64,000 nucleotides of DNA, from positions 1-64,000 of the forward strand of contig JAKOXH010000034.1 of assembly GCA_029781135.1 (NCBI GenBank), given 5' to 3'. This document shows, one piece after another, positions 26,783-35,272 of the stretch. The DNA comes from Planctomycetota bacterium. Lineage in GTDB: Bacteria > Planctomycetota > Planctomycetia > Pirellulales > Lacipirellulaceae. The position numbers and the translations under genes are program-made. Positions within the stretch are counted from its first letter, which is position 1. Every line of letters starts with the position of its first letter. The notes under the pieces were generated by a model. It had not been told where the DNA came from, searched no databases, and worked only from the letters and a program-made list of their open reading frames with translations.

Positions 26783-28624
26783 ATGACTCCTCAGCTGGCG
26801 GCCATTCTGGGATTGCTCTGCGCCGCGATTCTCATGTTCGCGATGAACAAGCCGCGGATGGATGCCGTGGCTTTGATCATGCTGGTTGTGCTGCCGTTCA
26901 CGGGCGTGGTCACGATGAGCGAGGCGTTGGCTGGCTTCAGCGATCCAAACATCGTATTGATCGCCGCGCTGTTCGTGATGGGTGACGGTCTGGTGCGGAC
27001 CGGCGTCGCTCGCCGCTTGGGCGATTGGCTGGCGGCATCGGCAGGGGGCAGCGAAACTCGTTTGGTGATCCTGCTGATGCTTGTCGTTTGTGGACTTGGC
27101 TCCACCATGAGCTCGACCGCCGTCACGGCTATTTTCATACCCGTCGTGCTGCGAATTGCGCAGGGCCTAGGCGCGTCGCCTACCGGTCTCATGATGCCGC
27201 TGAGCTTTGCCGCCTTGATTAGTGGTATGACGACCCTGATCGCAACGACACCCAACCTCATCGTGAATAGTGAGCTTATCCGCCACCTGAAAGAGCATGG
27301 GCAAAGCGATGCTGCCGGGCTTCATTTCTTCAGTTTCACCCCGATTGGCGTGCCTATTTTGCTGCTGGGCATCGGTTATATGCTGATCGCCCGTCGCTGG
27401 TTGTTGAAATCGGGTGTTGGCGAGAGCGTCGTTCGCGCGAGTCAGCCTAGCCTCCGCGATTGGGTGACGCAGTACAAGCTCGCCGCGCGCGAACATCGAG
27501 TGCGTATTACGGAGGGCTCGTCGATCGTTGGGAAAACTCTTGGCGAGTTGCGCCTGGGCGATTCTTCTGGCGCGACATTGGTAGCGCTCGAGCGCAACGG
27601 AAGGCTGCTGCAGCCGGAGGGAAACACCGAGCTGCGCGTGGGCGATGTCCTGTTCGTTGACTTGGTCGCCGAAGGCGCCGATGTTGCGGCACTTCGCCAA
27701 CAGTACGCTTTGGAGGAGTTGCCGCTCAGCGGCGCCTATTTTGCCGATCTCTCACAGGAAATCGGCATGGCGGAAGTGATCGTTCCAGCGACTTCGGACC
27801 TGATTGGTAAGACTCTGGCGGAAGCCAGTCTTCAAAAGTCTTATGGAGTGACGGCGATTGGACTACGTCATGGACTGGAGGCCCAAGAAACAGGTTTGCA
27901 GAAGGAAGCACTCCGAGTTGGCGATACACTGCTCGTCATCGGACCTTGGGACTCGATCGGGCAATTGCAAACCGTCAATCGAGATTTGGTGGTTTTCAAC
28001 CTTCCGATCGAATTGAAAGAAGTGCTGCCAGCTCCTGGAAAGGCCATTCAAGCAACGATTTCTCTCTTGTTGGTGGTCGGACTGATGATCAGTGGAATCG
28101 TGCCGAATGTACAAGCCGCGCTGATCGGCTGCCTGCTCATGGGGGTGTTAGGATGCGTCAATCTAAATAGCGCGTATCGCTCGATTGATTGGAAAACGCT
28201 GGTGCTGATTGTCGGGATGTTGCCATTTTCGATAGCCTTAGAGAGAACGGGTGGGGTCGAGATGGCAGCGAAGGCCTTGGTGACCCTAGTTGGCGAATCG
28301 GGCCATTACGCCGTGCTCGCCACCTTGTTTGCAATTACGTCGATGCTGGGGATGTTCATCTCGAATACGGCTACGGCCGTGTTGATGGCGCCCGTTGGGC
28401 TCACACTTGCGGAAGAACTTCACTTGTCGCCGTATCCCTTTGCCATGATCGTCGCGCTAGCCGCCTCGACGGCGTTCATGACTCCCGTCTCCTCACCCGT
28501 AAATACTCTGGTGGTCACGCCGGGCAATTACACGTTTGGCGACTTTGTGCGCATTGGTGTGCCATTCAGCTTGATTGTGTTGATCACAAGCGTGATACTT
28601 GTGCCGTGGCTGCTGCCGTTGTGA
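26783..28624 (+). CDS. SLC13-family permease with two TrkA-C domains
   Basis: About 613 residues from ATG 26783, with GGAG a few bases upstream. The frame opens at 26738, but a normal first helix starts at this ATG (TPQLAAILGLLCAAILMF). Membrane segments at both ends flank two cytosolic TrkA-C (RCK) domains at about 232-302 and 329-392, each with the ITEGSSIVGKTLGEL or VPATSDLIGKTLAEA pattern and a GD-LLVIG end. NTATAVLMAPVGLTLAEE and SSPVNTLVVTPGNY are family motifs. Likely a sodium-coupled carboxylate or sulfate transporter. The AbgT gene follows 40 bases later. Confidence 0.88.
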   Translation: MTPQLAAILGLLCAAILMFAMNKPRMDAVALIMLVVLPFTGVVTMSEALAGFSDPNIVLIAALFVMGDGLVRTGVARRLGDWLAASAGGSETRLVILLMLVVCGLGSTMSSTAVTAIFIPVVLRIAQGLGASPTGLMMPLSFAALISGMTTLIATTPNLIVNSELIRHLKEHGQSDAAGLHFFSFTPIGVPILLLGIGYMLIARRWLLKSGVGESVVRASQPSLRDWVTQYKLAAREHRVRITEGSSIVGKTLGELRLGDSSGATLVALERNGRLLQPEGNTELRVGDVLFVDLVAEGADVAALRQQYALEELPLSGAYFADLSQEIGMAEVIVPATSDLIGKTLAEASLQKSYGVTAIGLRHGLEAQETGLQKEALRVGDTLLVIGPWDSIGQLQTVNRDLVVFNLPIELKEVLPAPGKAIQATISLLLVVGLMISGIVPNVQAALIGCLLMGVLGCVNLNSAYRSIDWKTLVLIVGMLPFSIALERTGGVEMAAKALVTLVGESGHYAVLATLFAITSMLGMFISNTATAVLMAPVGLTLAEELHLSPYPFAMIVALAASTAFMTPVSSPVNTLVVTPGNYTFGDFVRIGVPFSLIVLITSVILVPWLLPL

Positions 28625-28664
28625 CCGGCAACTGGGCGTCGGATTTGTCGAAAGGAAAACTTGA

Positions 28665-30218
28665 ATGAATCAATCGAGTGCTGCCTCCAAGTCCGCGATG
28701 CAGAAAGTCTTGGATGTTGTGGAACGAGTCGGGAACAAGGTTCCCCACCCAGTGATCATTTTTCTGATCCTGATCGCGCTGGTCTTGCTGTTATCCCACA
28801 TTCTGTTTCTGGCGGGAGCAAGCGTTTCCTATCAAGTCATCAATCCGGAAACGCACCAAGTTGAAACGGCGACCACGGTCGCAAGGAGTTTGTTAACGGC
28901 CAACGGTGTGCGCGACATGTATACCCGACTCGTGCCGAACTTCATGGGATTCACCGCGATCGGCCTGCTGATCGTCGCGATGGTCGGCGTAGGCGTGGCC
29001 GAGGAGTCGGGGCTCATCAATTCACTCATCCGTATGTTGGTGTCCGTCTCACCCGGGTGGGCATTGACTTATATTTTGTCGTTTGTCGGAATTGTCTCCA
29101 GCATCGCGTCGGACGCGGGCTATGTGGTGCTGATCCCGCTGGCTGGCGCCGCTTTCTTGAGCGTTGGCCGAAATCCGCTGGCCGGCCTGGCGCTCGGCTT
29201 TGCCGCGGTAGCTGGGGCCTTTAACGTGAATATGCTGATCAAGCCGCTCGATGCCGTGCTCACCGAAATCACCAACGACGCGATTCACATGGTTGATCCA
29301 TCGCGGTCGATTGGCCTGACGGCCGGCCTCTGGTTCTCGATGGCGTCCGTGCCTTTTCTGGCAATCGTGATCGGATTGGTGACGAATCGCATCATTGAGC
29401 CTCGATTAGGCAAGTTCGACGCGGGAAAAATCGGTGATGGTAAACCTTCCCAGGAAGCTGCCGGGCTCTCGGCTGCCGAGTCTCGAGGGTTGCGGTTTGC
29501 GGCCCTGGGGCTTCTGGGAGTGTTGGTTGTTTTTGGCCTGCTGACAATACCCGCGGGAGCGCCGTTGCGAAATCCCGAGACAGGCTCACTGATCGGCAAT
29601 TCGCCGTTCATGAATGCGCTCATCGTCCCGATCATGTTTTTGTTTTTGACGACCGGCATCGCCTATGGGATCGGCGCCAAGACGCTGACGAGCACGGGCG
29701 ACGTGATCGCGGCCATGACCAAGGCCGTCTCTGGTCTGGGAGGCACGATTCTTCTGTTTCTGGTGATCAGCCAGTTCATTGCCTACTTCAACTACAGCAA
29801 CATTCCGACCTTAATGGCGGTGAAGATGGCGGACGCGCTGAAATCCGCCAATATCGGTTCCATTTGGTTGTTGTTGGGTTTCATTCTGGTAGTGACGTTG
29901 CTGAATTTCGTGTTTACGCCGGCAATCGCCAAATGGGCCATCTTTGCTCCGGTGTTCGTACCGCTATTTGTACAACTGGCCATCGACCCGGCGGCCGTGT
30001 TGAGCGCCTATCGGGTCGGCGACTCACCCACGAACGCGCTCACGCCACTCAATGCTTACTTTGCCTTGGTCGTCGGGTTCGCGCAAAAGTACGATAAGAA
30101 CGCGGGAATTGGCACGGTGGTCGCTTTGTTGTTACCCTATGCCCTTTGGATGACCGTTCTATGGATGGGGCTGTTTGCCGCCTGGTATTGGTTGGGACTT
30201 CCGTGGGGTCTAGCTTAA
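28665..30218 (+). CDS. AbgT-family transporter, copy 1
   Basis: About 517 residues. The N-terminus VERVGNKVPHPVIIFLILIA is the AbgT signature, and ITNDAIHMVDPSRSI, EPRLGKFDAG, FNYSNIP and YRVGDSPTNALTPL match the family. About 11 to 13 membrane segments. AbgT proteins either import p-aminobenzoyl-glutamate or export sulfonamides. A GGAAAA-type site precedes the ATG at 28665. An M20 peptidase follows, which supports the uptake-and-hydrolysis reading, as in the E. coli abgABT region. A paralogue lies at 36629-38167 on the other strand. Confidence 0.92.
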   Translation: MNQSSAASKSAMQKVLDVVERVGNKVPHPVIIFLILIALVLLLSHILFLAGASVSYQVINPETHQVETATTVARSLLTANGVRDMYTRLVPNFMGFTAIGLLIVAMVGVGVAEESGLINSLIRMLVSVSPGWALTYILSFVGIVSSIASDAGYVVLIPLAGAAFLSVGRNPLAGLALGFAAVAGAFNVNMLIKPLDAVLTEITNDAIHMVDPSRSIGLTAGLWFSMASVPFLAIVIGLVTNRIIEPRLGKFDAGKIGDGKPSQEAAGLSAAESRGLRFAALGLLGVLVVFGLLTIPAGAPLRNPETGSLIGNSPFMNALIVPIMFLFLTTGIAYGIGAKTLTSTGDVIAAMTKAVSGLGGTILLFLVISQFIAYFNYSNIPTLMAVKMADALKSANIGSIWLLLGFILVVTLLNFVFTPAIAKWAIFAPVFVPLFVQLAIDPAAVLSAYRVGDSPTNALTPLNAYFALVVGFAQKYDKNAGIGTVVALLLPYALWMTVLWMGLFAAWYWLGLPWGLA

Positions 30219-30281
30219 CTACGCATGCGGGTTCGTCGCCTCCGATGGGCGGCATGTACTATTCAATGGAGATTCGGGACG

Positions 30282-31484
30282 ATGAGCACGAAACAAATTC
30301 CCCTGGATGTTATGTCCGCGGAAGACCATTTGATGAAGTTCTTAGCGATTGATGGCGTGACGGGCCATGAAAAAGCTATTGCGAGTGCCGTATCAGCGGA
30401 ATTGCAGGCGGTCGGTGTTCCAGCATCAGCCATTCGATTCGACGATGCAAACACGCGGATTCACCTACCGACCGAGACGGGAAATCTGATTGTCGAGTTG
30501 CCGGGGACGATCGCGGGCCCGCGTCTATTGTTCTCAACTCATCTTGATACCGTACCCCTTTGTGCCGGCGCGAAGCCGATTCGCAAAGGCGACCGGATTG
30601 TGACTGATGGCACCACTGCGCTGGGCGGAGATAACCGCACGGGCTGCGCCATATTGGTGTCGCTGGTCGAAACGCTGCTGAAGCATAAGCTGCCGCATCC
30701 GCCGCTGACATTACTGTTCACCGTGCGGGAGGAAAGTGGGCTGCACGGCGCCCGAGAATTGGATCCCAAGGAATTGGGTGGCGCGACAATGTGCTTTAAT
30801 GTCGATGGCCGATTGGCCTCGGAATTGATCATAGGGGCAGTCGGTCAGGAGAATTGGGACGTCGAAATCAAGGGTAAGGCGTCACACGCCGGTGTTGCAC
30901 CAGAAAAGGGCATTTCGGCGACTTTGGTGGGCGCGATCGGTCTGACCGAGGCACAACGTGCTGGCTGGTTTGGCAAAGTCGTTAAGCCGAATGGCAATGG
31001 CACCAGCAACGTCGGGATATTCGGCGGCAAGGAGGGACAGCCCGCCGGAGATGCGACGAACGTTGTGACCGACTATGTCCACATTCGCGGCGAAGCACGA
31101 AGTCCGGAGGCCGCCTTCGCCACGGCTATTTGCGAAGGTTACCGTGAAGCGTTCGCCAAGGCACAGCAGGAGGTAAAGGATTCCAACGGAGAGGTCGCGG
31201 AGGTCAAGTTCACAAGTAAGCCTTCGTATCCGCCCTTCAACCTAGCTGCCGATTCACCGGCGGTTGCGAGGGCGAAACGGGCCGTGGCATCGCTGGGTTT
31301 GGAGCCCACCACCATCTTTTCCAATGGCGGGCTGGACGCCAACTGGCTGGACAAGCACGGTGTTCCCACGGTCACGATTGGTGCCGGCCAATATGAAATC
31401 CATACGATCAAAGAGTACGTGGACCTCCCCGAGTTTGCGCAGGGTTGCAGATTGGCGGTGGCGCTCGCGACGTTGGGGGAATAA
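30282..31484 (+). CDS. M20-family metallopeptidase (PepT-like)
   Basis: About 400 residues. Metal-binding blocks are visible in order: STHLDTVP (His, Asp), GGDNRTG (bridging Asp), EESGLHGA (catalytic Glu pair), NVDGR (Asp) and YEIHTIKEY (His). The dimerisation domain lies between about 185 and 290 and contains GKASHAGVAPEKG. The start is ATG 30282 (MSTKQIPLD); the frame is open from 30225 without coding character. No signal, so cytoplasmic. It is 63 bases behind AbgT, so it likely cleaves an imported peptide or aminoacyl conjugate. A dipeptide or tripeptide substrate is equally possible. Confidence 0.85.
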   Translation: MSTKQIPLDVMSAEDHLMKFLAIDGVTGHEKAIASAVSAELQAVGVPASAIRFDDANTRIHLPTETGNLIVELPGTIAGPRLLFSTHLDTVPLCAGAKPIRKGDRIVTDGTTALGGDNRTGCAILVSLVETLLKHKLPHPPLTLLFTVREESGLHGARELDPKELGGATMCFNVDGRLASELIIGAVGQENWDVEIKGKASHAGVAPEKGISATLVGAIGLTEAQRAGWFGKVVKPNGNGTSNVGIFGGKEGQPAGDATNVVTDYVHIRGEARSPEAAFATAICEGYREAFAKAQQEVKDSNGEVAEVKFTSKPSYPPFNLAADSPAVARAKRAVASLGLEPTTIFSNGGLDANWLDKHGVPTVTIGAGQYEIHTIKEYVDLPEFAQGCRLAVALATLGE

Positions 31485-31691
31485 TGGTGGCGCGATTCGT
31501 CATCCATGACTTCCAAGTTTCATGCTTCGCAAGTTCTCGCGGTTCATGCCGGCAAGGGATGCCGCCCGGCAAGATGGCGCTCTGACTTCGCCCCCAGCAA
31601 CGATTATCGTTGGGACAACGGGGAAGAACGGATGTAGTAGAATGACACATGAAGAAACTTCGGAATTTAGCGTCGTATCCAGGATCGCAGC

Positions 31692-32891
31692 ATGAAGGTG
31701 GTTTATCGTCGGATGCTGTTGGTTGGTTTCTATTTGGCATCGCTGGTGGCGGTCGCGATTGCGGCCGCGTTTGTCGGCAGGAACTTCACCGGCATGGGCC
31801 CCACGCCCACGCGAACTGCGTTCGCTGGTCGCCTCCCCAACACGGCCGACGGCAACCGACGTCGCTTCCAATTCTTCTATGCCACGAACCGTGATGTGGC
31901 GGACGCTGAGACCTTTGGTGCGCGCGGCAGCAAGTTGGGCACGGAAATTTCAGCCGGCACGTTCGATGTGCTCATCACCCCCGGGACGCCCATCAAGCCC
32001 TGGGTGTGGCTCGATACCGATTCCATCGAATGGGGTGGGCGCGAATCGCTGCCTCAAGCGGAAATGCAAACCCGCCTGCGGACCGCGGTGCAGGCCTCTC
32101 CTAACAAGTCGCTGCTCGTGATCGTGTGGGGATTTCGAGATTGGTTTCAGTCGGCGGCGCTCAAGACGGCCTACACCGCCTACGTGCTGGATATCAACAC
32201 TCCCGTGATGCTGTTTGACTGGCCCGGCAACCAGGGAGAAGGGATGAGCGGCTATCGAGCTTCCGTGGAGGTAGCCACGAAGTCGGCGCCCGACCTTGGC
32301 CGCACGCTGGCACAGTTGAGCCGCGAAACGGGCGCCGAAAAAGTATGGCTCATGGGGAGTAGTCTTGGATGCCAGACTATCTGCGACGCCTTCGCCTGGC
32401 TGGAAACGCAACCGAAGTTGTTCGAGGGTTTACCGAAAATCGACCATGTCGTGCTCTCCGCACCCGACGTGTGTGCCGGGGCGTTCGACGACAAGTTCGC
32501 CGGGCGAATCAAAGCGCTTTCGCAGCACTTGACCGCGTATGTGAGCTCGAACGATCGGGCGCTCTTGATGAGCCACTGGCTAAATGGCGGCCGCCGATTA
32601 GGCCGGCTCGCTGAGATTACAACGCCGCCGGAAGAGCGGTCGGAGGCCTACCAGTTCGAGGAAGCCGACGAATTACTCGATTTACAGGCGAAAGGGCTCA
32701 AGGACTTGTGCATCGTGGATGCTACGCCCGTGAATCGCACTAGAAACCTGCACCATTTCTTTACGGACTCGCCAGAATTCTTTGACGACGTTTATCGCCA
32801 ATTGCTGCAGCCCGAAAACTACGTGAGCCGGCGCTTGCATACCGTGCGGCCTGGAGACGACCGGCGGTATTGGATTCTATGGAACGATTGA
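31692..32891 (+). CDS. Alpha/beta hydrolase, DUF900 type, membrane-anchored
   Basis: About 399 residues. One N-terminal membrane segment (LLVGFYLASLVAVAIAAAFV) is followed by a DUF900-type alpha/beta-hydrolase domain. FFYATNRD is the family start, VMLFDWPGNQ precedes the nucleophile elbow, and WLMGSSLGCQ gives Gly-x-Ser-x-Gly. HHFFTDSPEFFDDV near the end carries the likely His. It is probably an esterase or lipase facing the periplasm. It stands between the transporter unit and the 95-bp repeat copy B. Confidence 0.82.
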   Translation: MKVVYRRMLLVGFYLASLVAVAIAAAFVGRNFTGMGPTPTRTAFAGRLPNTADGNRRRFQFFYATNRDVADAETFGARGSKLGTEISAGTFDVLITPGTPIKPWVWLDTDSIEWGGRESLPQAEMQTRLRTAVQASPNKSLLVIVWGFRDWFQSAALKTAYTAYVLDINTPVMLFDWPGNQGEGMSGYRASVEVATKSAPDLGRTLAQLSRETGAEKVWLMGSSLGCQTICDAFAWLETQPKLFEGLPKIDHVVLSAPDVCAGAFDDKFAGRIKALSQHLTAYVSSNDRALLMSHWLNGGRRLGRLAEITTPPEERSEAYQFEEADELLDLQAKGLKDLCIVDATPVNRTRNLHHFFTDSPEFFDDVYRQLLQPENYVSRRLHTVRPGDDRRYWILWND

Positions 32892-32905
32892 CGAACAACG
32901 CGTGC

Positions 32906-33000
32906 TTAGAGCATCTTGCTCTTTTTCGTGCCGACGATTTTCATTTTCGCAGCGGGTTTCTTGAGGAAACGCGGCTACGCATTCTGGTAATTTGCTCTAG
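32906..33000. repeat. 95-bp structured repeat, copy B
   Basis: Matches copy A (20456-20550) at 91 of 95 positions. The differences are single bases at four sites. The central hairpin around TTGAG and the AGAGCA-TCT-TGCTCT hairpin are kept, and the ends form a perfect TAGAGCA/TGCTCTA inverted repeat. The last bases supply the TAG stop of the minus-strand basic-protein gene (32997-32999). It lies between convergent genes, so it may act as a terminator as well as being a mobile or dispersed element. Confidence 0.85.
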
Positions 33001-33758
33001 CGTGCATCGCGCTTGCCTTGCGCTCGTCGATTGCGGGCAGCAGCGTTCTGTTGTACGCGCATCAGCCCACTCGCTTGGAGCCGCGATTGCTTAGCAGCGG
33101 AACGAGCACGAAGCTGTTTTCCTTTGGTGGTGCGCAGGCCTTGCAGTTCGCGGGCCGACGTTAACGCCGCCAGGCCCGTGCCGACCGGGGCACGTTTGCC
33201 ACGCCCAGTCTTCCGTGTCTCAAGCGTTGGTTTCGACGGCCGCGTGGTGGCCAAGTCGGTTTCTGTAACCGCTTCCTCGGTGATCGCAACCGCGGGAGGT
33301 TTTGGCTTAACGGGCACGTCGGTCCCTGTTGTCTTGCGCCCACCCAGCGCCAATCGTTCTTCCTCTAACTCAGCGCGGATGTTCGCGCGGCCCGCTCGAT
33401 GTGTGGCGGAGCGAGCTCGCGCGGGCAGTCGCTTCGGCGCCGGGCGGCCTTTATCGCCGGTGGACTCCAGAAGCGCTAATTGGGCTTCGAAACGAGAAAG
33501 TACCTCGGCAAATAACTGGGCCTTATCGGCGGAACGAACACTCGAATCGACCTGTCGCGCGCGGCGAGCCGTTTGCGTGGCACGCTGCTGCTTTTCGGCT
33601 TGGTCGCGCCATTTGTCGCGGAGTTTGCGCGCTCGGTCGGTTTTCTGCCGGATTTGCACCACCGAATACTTGCCAATTTCATTGCGCGTGCTGGCCTTCA
33701 CCAGCGTCAGTTCGCCAGCCGTGCAGAGAGACTTCGCCTGAGCGAGTGTAAATGCCAT
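32997..33758 (-). CDS. Very basic Lys/Arg/Ala-rich protein, unknown family
   Basis: About 253 residues. The first 55 residues look structured (MAFTLAQAKSLCTAGELTL, then RTDRARKLRDKWRD-like helix), with a further helical part to about residue 140. The C-terminal 110 residues are Lys, Arg, Ala and Thr-rich with little hydrophobic content, resembling histone-H1-like tails. No signal peptide. A complementary frame is open over nearly the whole gene, as expected with strong codon bias. The stop lies inside repeat copy B. It is last in a minus-strand run. DNA or RNA binding is a reasonable guess but not shown. Confidence 0.7.
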   Translation of the reverse strand: MAFTLAQAKSLCTAGELTLVKASTRNEIGKYSVVQIRQKTDRARKLRDKWRDQAEKQQRATQTARRARQVDSSVRSADKAQLFAEVLSRFEAQLALLESTGDKGRPAPKRLPARARSATHRAGRANIRAELEEERLALGGRKTTGTDVPVKPKPPAVAITEEAVTETDLATTRPSKPTLETRKTGRGKRAPVGTGLAALTSARELQGLRTTKGKQLRARSAAKQSRLQASGLMRVQQNAAARNRRAQGKRDAR

Positions 33759-33794
33759 GTCAAACTCCCGTTGGATAGGTCAAGGTAAAGGATC

Positions 33795-34388
33795 TCACGC
33801 CTGTTCCGAGGCAGCCGGCGGCTGTTCGAAAAGCCCGACCGACCGTGTCATCCGGAAGAGGAGCCAGAGCGTAATTCCGGCCACGAACAGTTCGCCAATT
33901 AGGGTGCAAAGATCGGCCAGCAGCGAAACAACATCAATCGCGGAAACCCATGCGGTTCGGTTGTCGACTTCCGTGCGAATGACGGGGACTCCCGCTTGCG
34001 GCGCATGCAAAAAGAGAATCAGGAGCCGCACCACTTCAATCAGTAATGTCAGAATCGAAACGGCAATACCGGCGGTGCTGGCAAACAGGCCCATCCACAG
34101 CGTGCGGGCAACCGCGGCCCAGGAGGGACAACGAGCGGGATCCGCGATCCGTTTTGCCAACCTGGTGTAGCCGTATAACCAAAGTGCCGTGAACGCCAAG
34201 ATCGCTAGGCCGACCAAGGCAAGATAATCGGCGATATCGAAACCCAGCCGCGTGCCCGCCGCTGTTCCGAAGATGATATACAACAGCATTGCCAGTGGCA
34301 GCAGTCCCAAGAACAATTGGAACCAGAATCCGATCCATCCCGCTCGAGAGAAGCTCTTGGCAAGCGATTGCAAAGTCGAAGCCGCCAT
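33795..34388 (-). CDS. Four-helix membrane protein, DUF3611-like
   Basis: About 197 residues with four membrane segments. The N-terminal block (LAKSFSRAGWIGFWFQLFLG) matches the way DUF3611 proteins begin. Their function is unknown. It lies 36 bases before the basic-protein gene and 42 bases behind the DUF502 gene, all on the minus strand. Confidence 0.68.
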   Translation of the reverse strand: MAASTLQSLAKSFSRAGWIGFWFQLFLGLLPLAMLLYIIFGTAAGTRLGFDIADYLALVGLAILAFTALWLYGYTRLAKRIADPARCPSWAAVARTLWMGLFASTAGIAVSILTLLIEVVRLLILFLHAPQAGVPVIRTEVDNRTAWVSAIDVVSLLADLCTLIGELFVAGITLWLLFRMTRSVGLFEQPPAASEQA

Positions 34389-34430
34389 TTCTATCGCCGT
34401 CCTTCCGAATCGAAGTGAGTGATTGCTGGT

Positions 34431-35138
34431 CTAAGACACGCTTCCCGGTACCGGCGGCGGCACGTCTGCCGTGTGGCCACCGGCTTGGCCCAATGCTCGC
34501 GGCGCAGTGACCCCCATCGACATGTAAACCCCCACCAATTCCTCAAAGCCGCAGGCAACCGGCTCAATCCAAGTTGTGCGAACGCAAAGCAACGCCCCGC
34601 CAAACGGTACCGGAGCTGTGGGGATGATCACCATCAGGTATTCCTCATTTCCCAGGCGAACAGGTTCCGAAGTTGGCATGAGTGCGGGGATGGCAGCGCT
34701 GCGGTCACCCCCTAAGTAGCACATGACGGGCGTCATGCTTTGCCGCGAATCCTGCTTGCGATCGAACATGCTGGTCATCTGCTTGGAAGCGTCGTACACC
34801 GTCCCCAGAACGGGAATCCGGTGCAACGCCGAGTCCATTGTTTGGCGCCAGCCCCCGCCGGCGCCACTTTCAATCATGACCCCCAGGACGTACACCAAAA
34901 TCAGAACGCCGATCAGCCCAATAATGTAGGCGGTCAGGTCGCAGGCCACAACCGACATCCCCGCGGAGGTCAGCACCTTGCCACACAGGCTGGCGGGCCC
35001 AGCCAGGTCATGCAGCAGTCTTATCAGCCAAACGAGTACCGCCAAAGTCAGTGCGAGGGGCAGAATTCCGACAACGCCGGTTAGAAAAGTCTGCGTGAGT
35101 CGTTCGGGACTATAGCGACCGCCACCAAAACCTGGCAT
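34431..35138 (-). CDS. DUF502 membrane protein
   Basis: About 235 residues. Two membrane segments (TGVVGILPLALTLAVLVWLI and YIIGLIGVLILVYVLGVMI) are followed by IPVLGTVYDASKQM and VPFGGALLCV, both typical of DUF502. GGAG at 35147-35150, 8 bases before the ATG at 35138, fixes the start. The frame is open from 35342, but the extra part overlaps the end of the exporter gene. The C-terminus is longer and Pro/Gly-rich. Function unknown. Confidence 0.88.
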   Translation of the reverse strand: MPGFGGGRYSPERLTQTFLTGVVGILPLALTLAVLVWLIRLLHDLAGPASLCGKVLTSAGMSVVACDLTAYIIGLIGVLILVYVLGVMIESGAGGGWRQTMDSALHRIPVLGTVYDASKQMTSMFDRKQDSRQSMTPVMCYLGGDRSAAIPALMPTSEPVRLGNEEYLMVIIPTAPVPFGGALLCVRTTWIEPVACGFEELVGVYMSMGVTAPRALGQAGGHTADVPPPVPGSVS

Positions 35139-35272
35139 CGTAGCGTCTCCGCGAAAGATCGAGTGAAACGAGTAGTAGTATACCAACCAATCGGTCTGCC
35201 GCGAAGTTGTCACTTCGCATCGCCGCGTCCACCGCAATACATCGTACGAGGGCTGGGAAATCGCGGCGCCTC

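Noticed and set aside
33013-33741. Plus-strand open frame of 242 codons opposite the basic protein
   Set aside because: Open because of codon bias on the other strand; its Arg/Ser/Val-rich content and lack of a start site fit a shadow frame.
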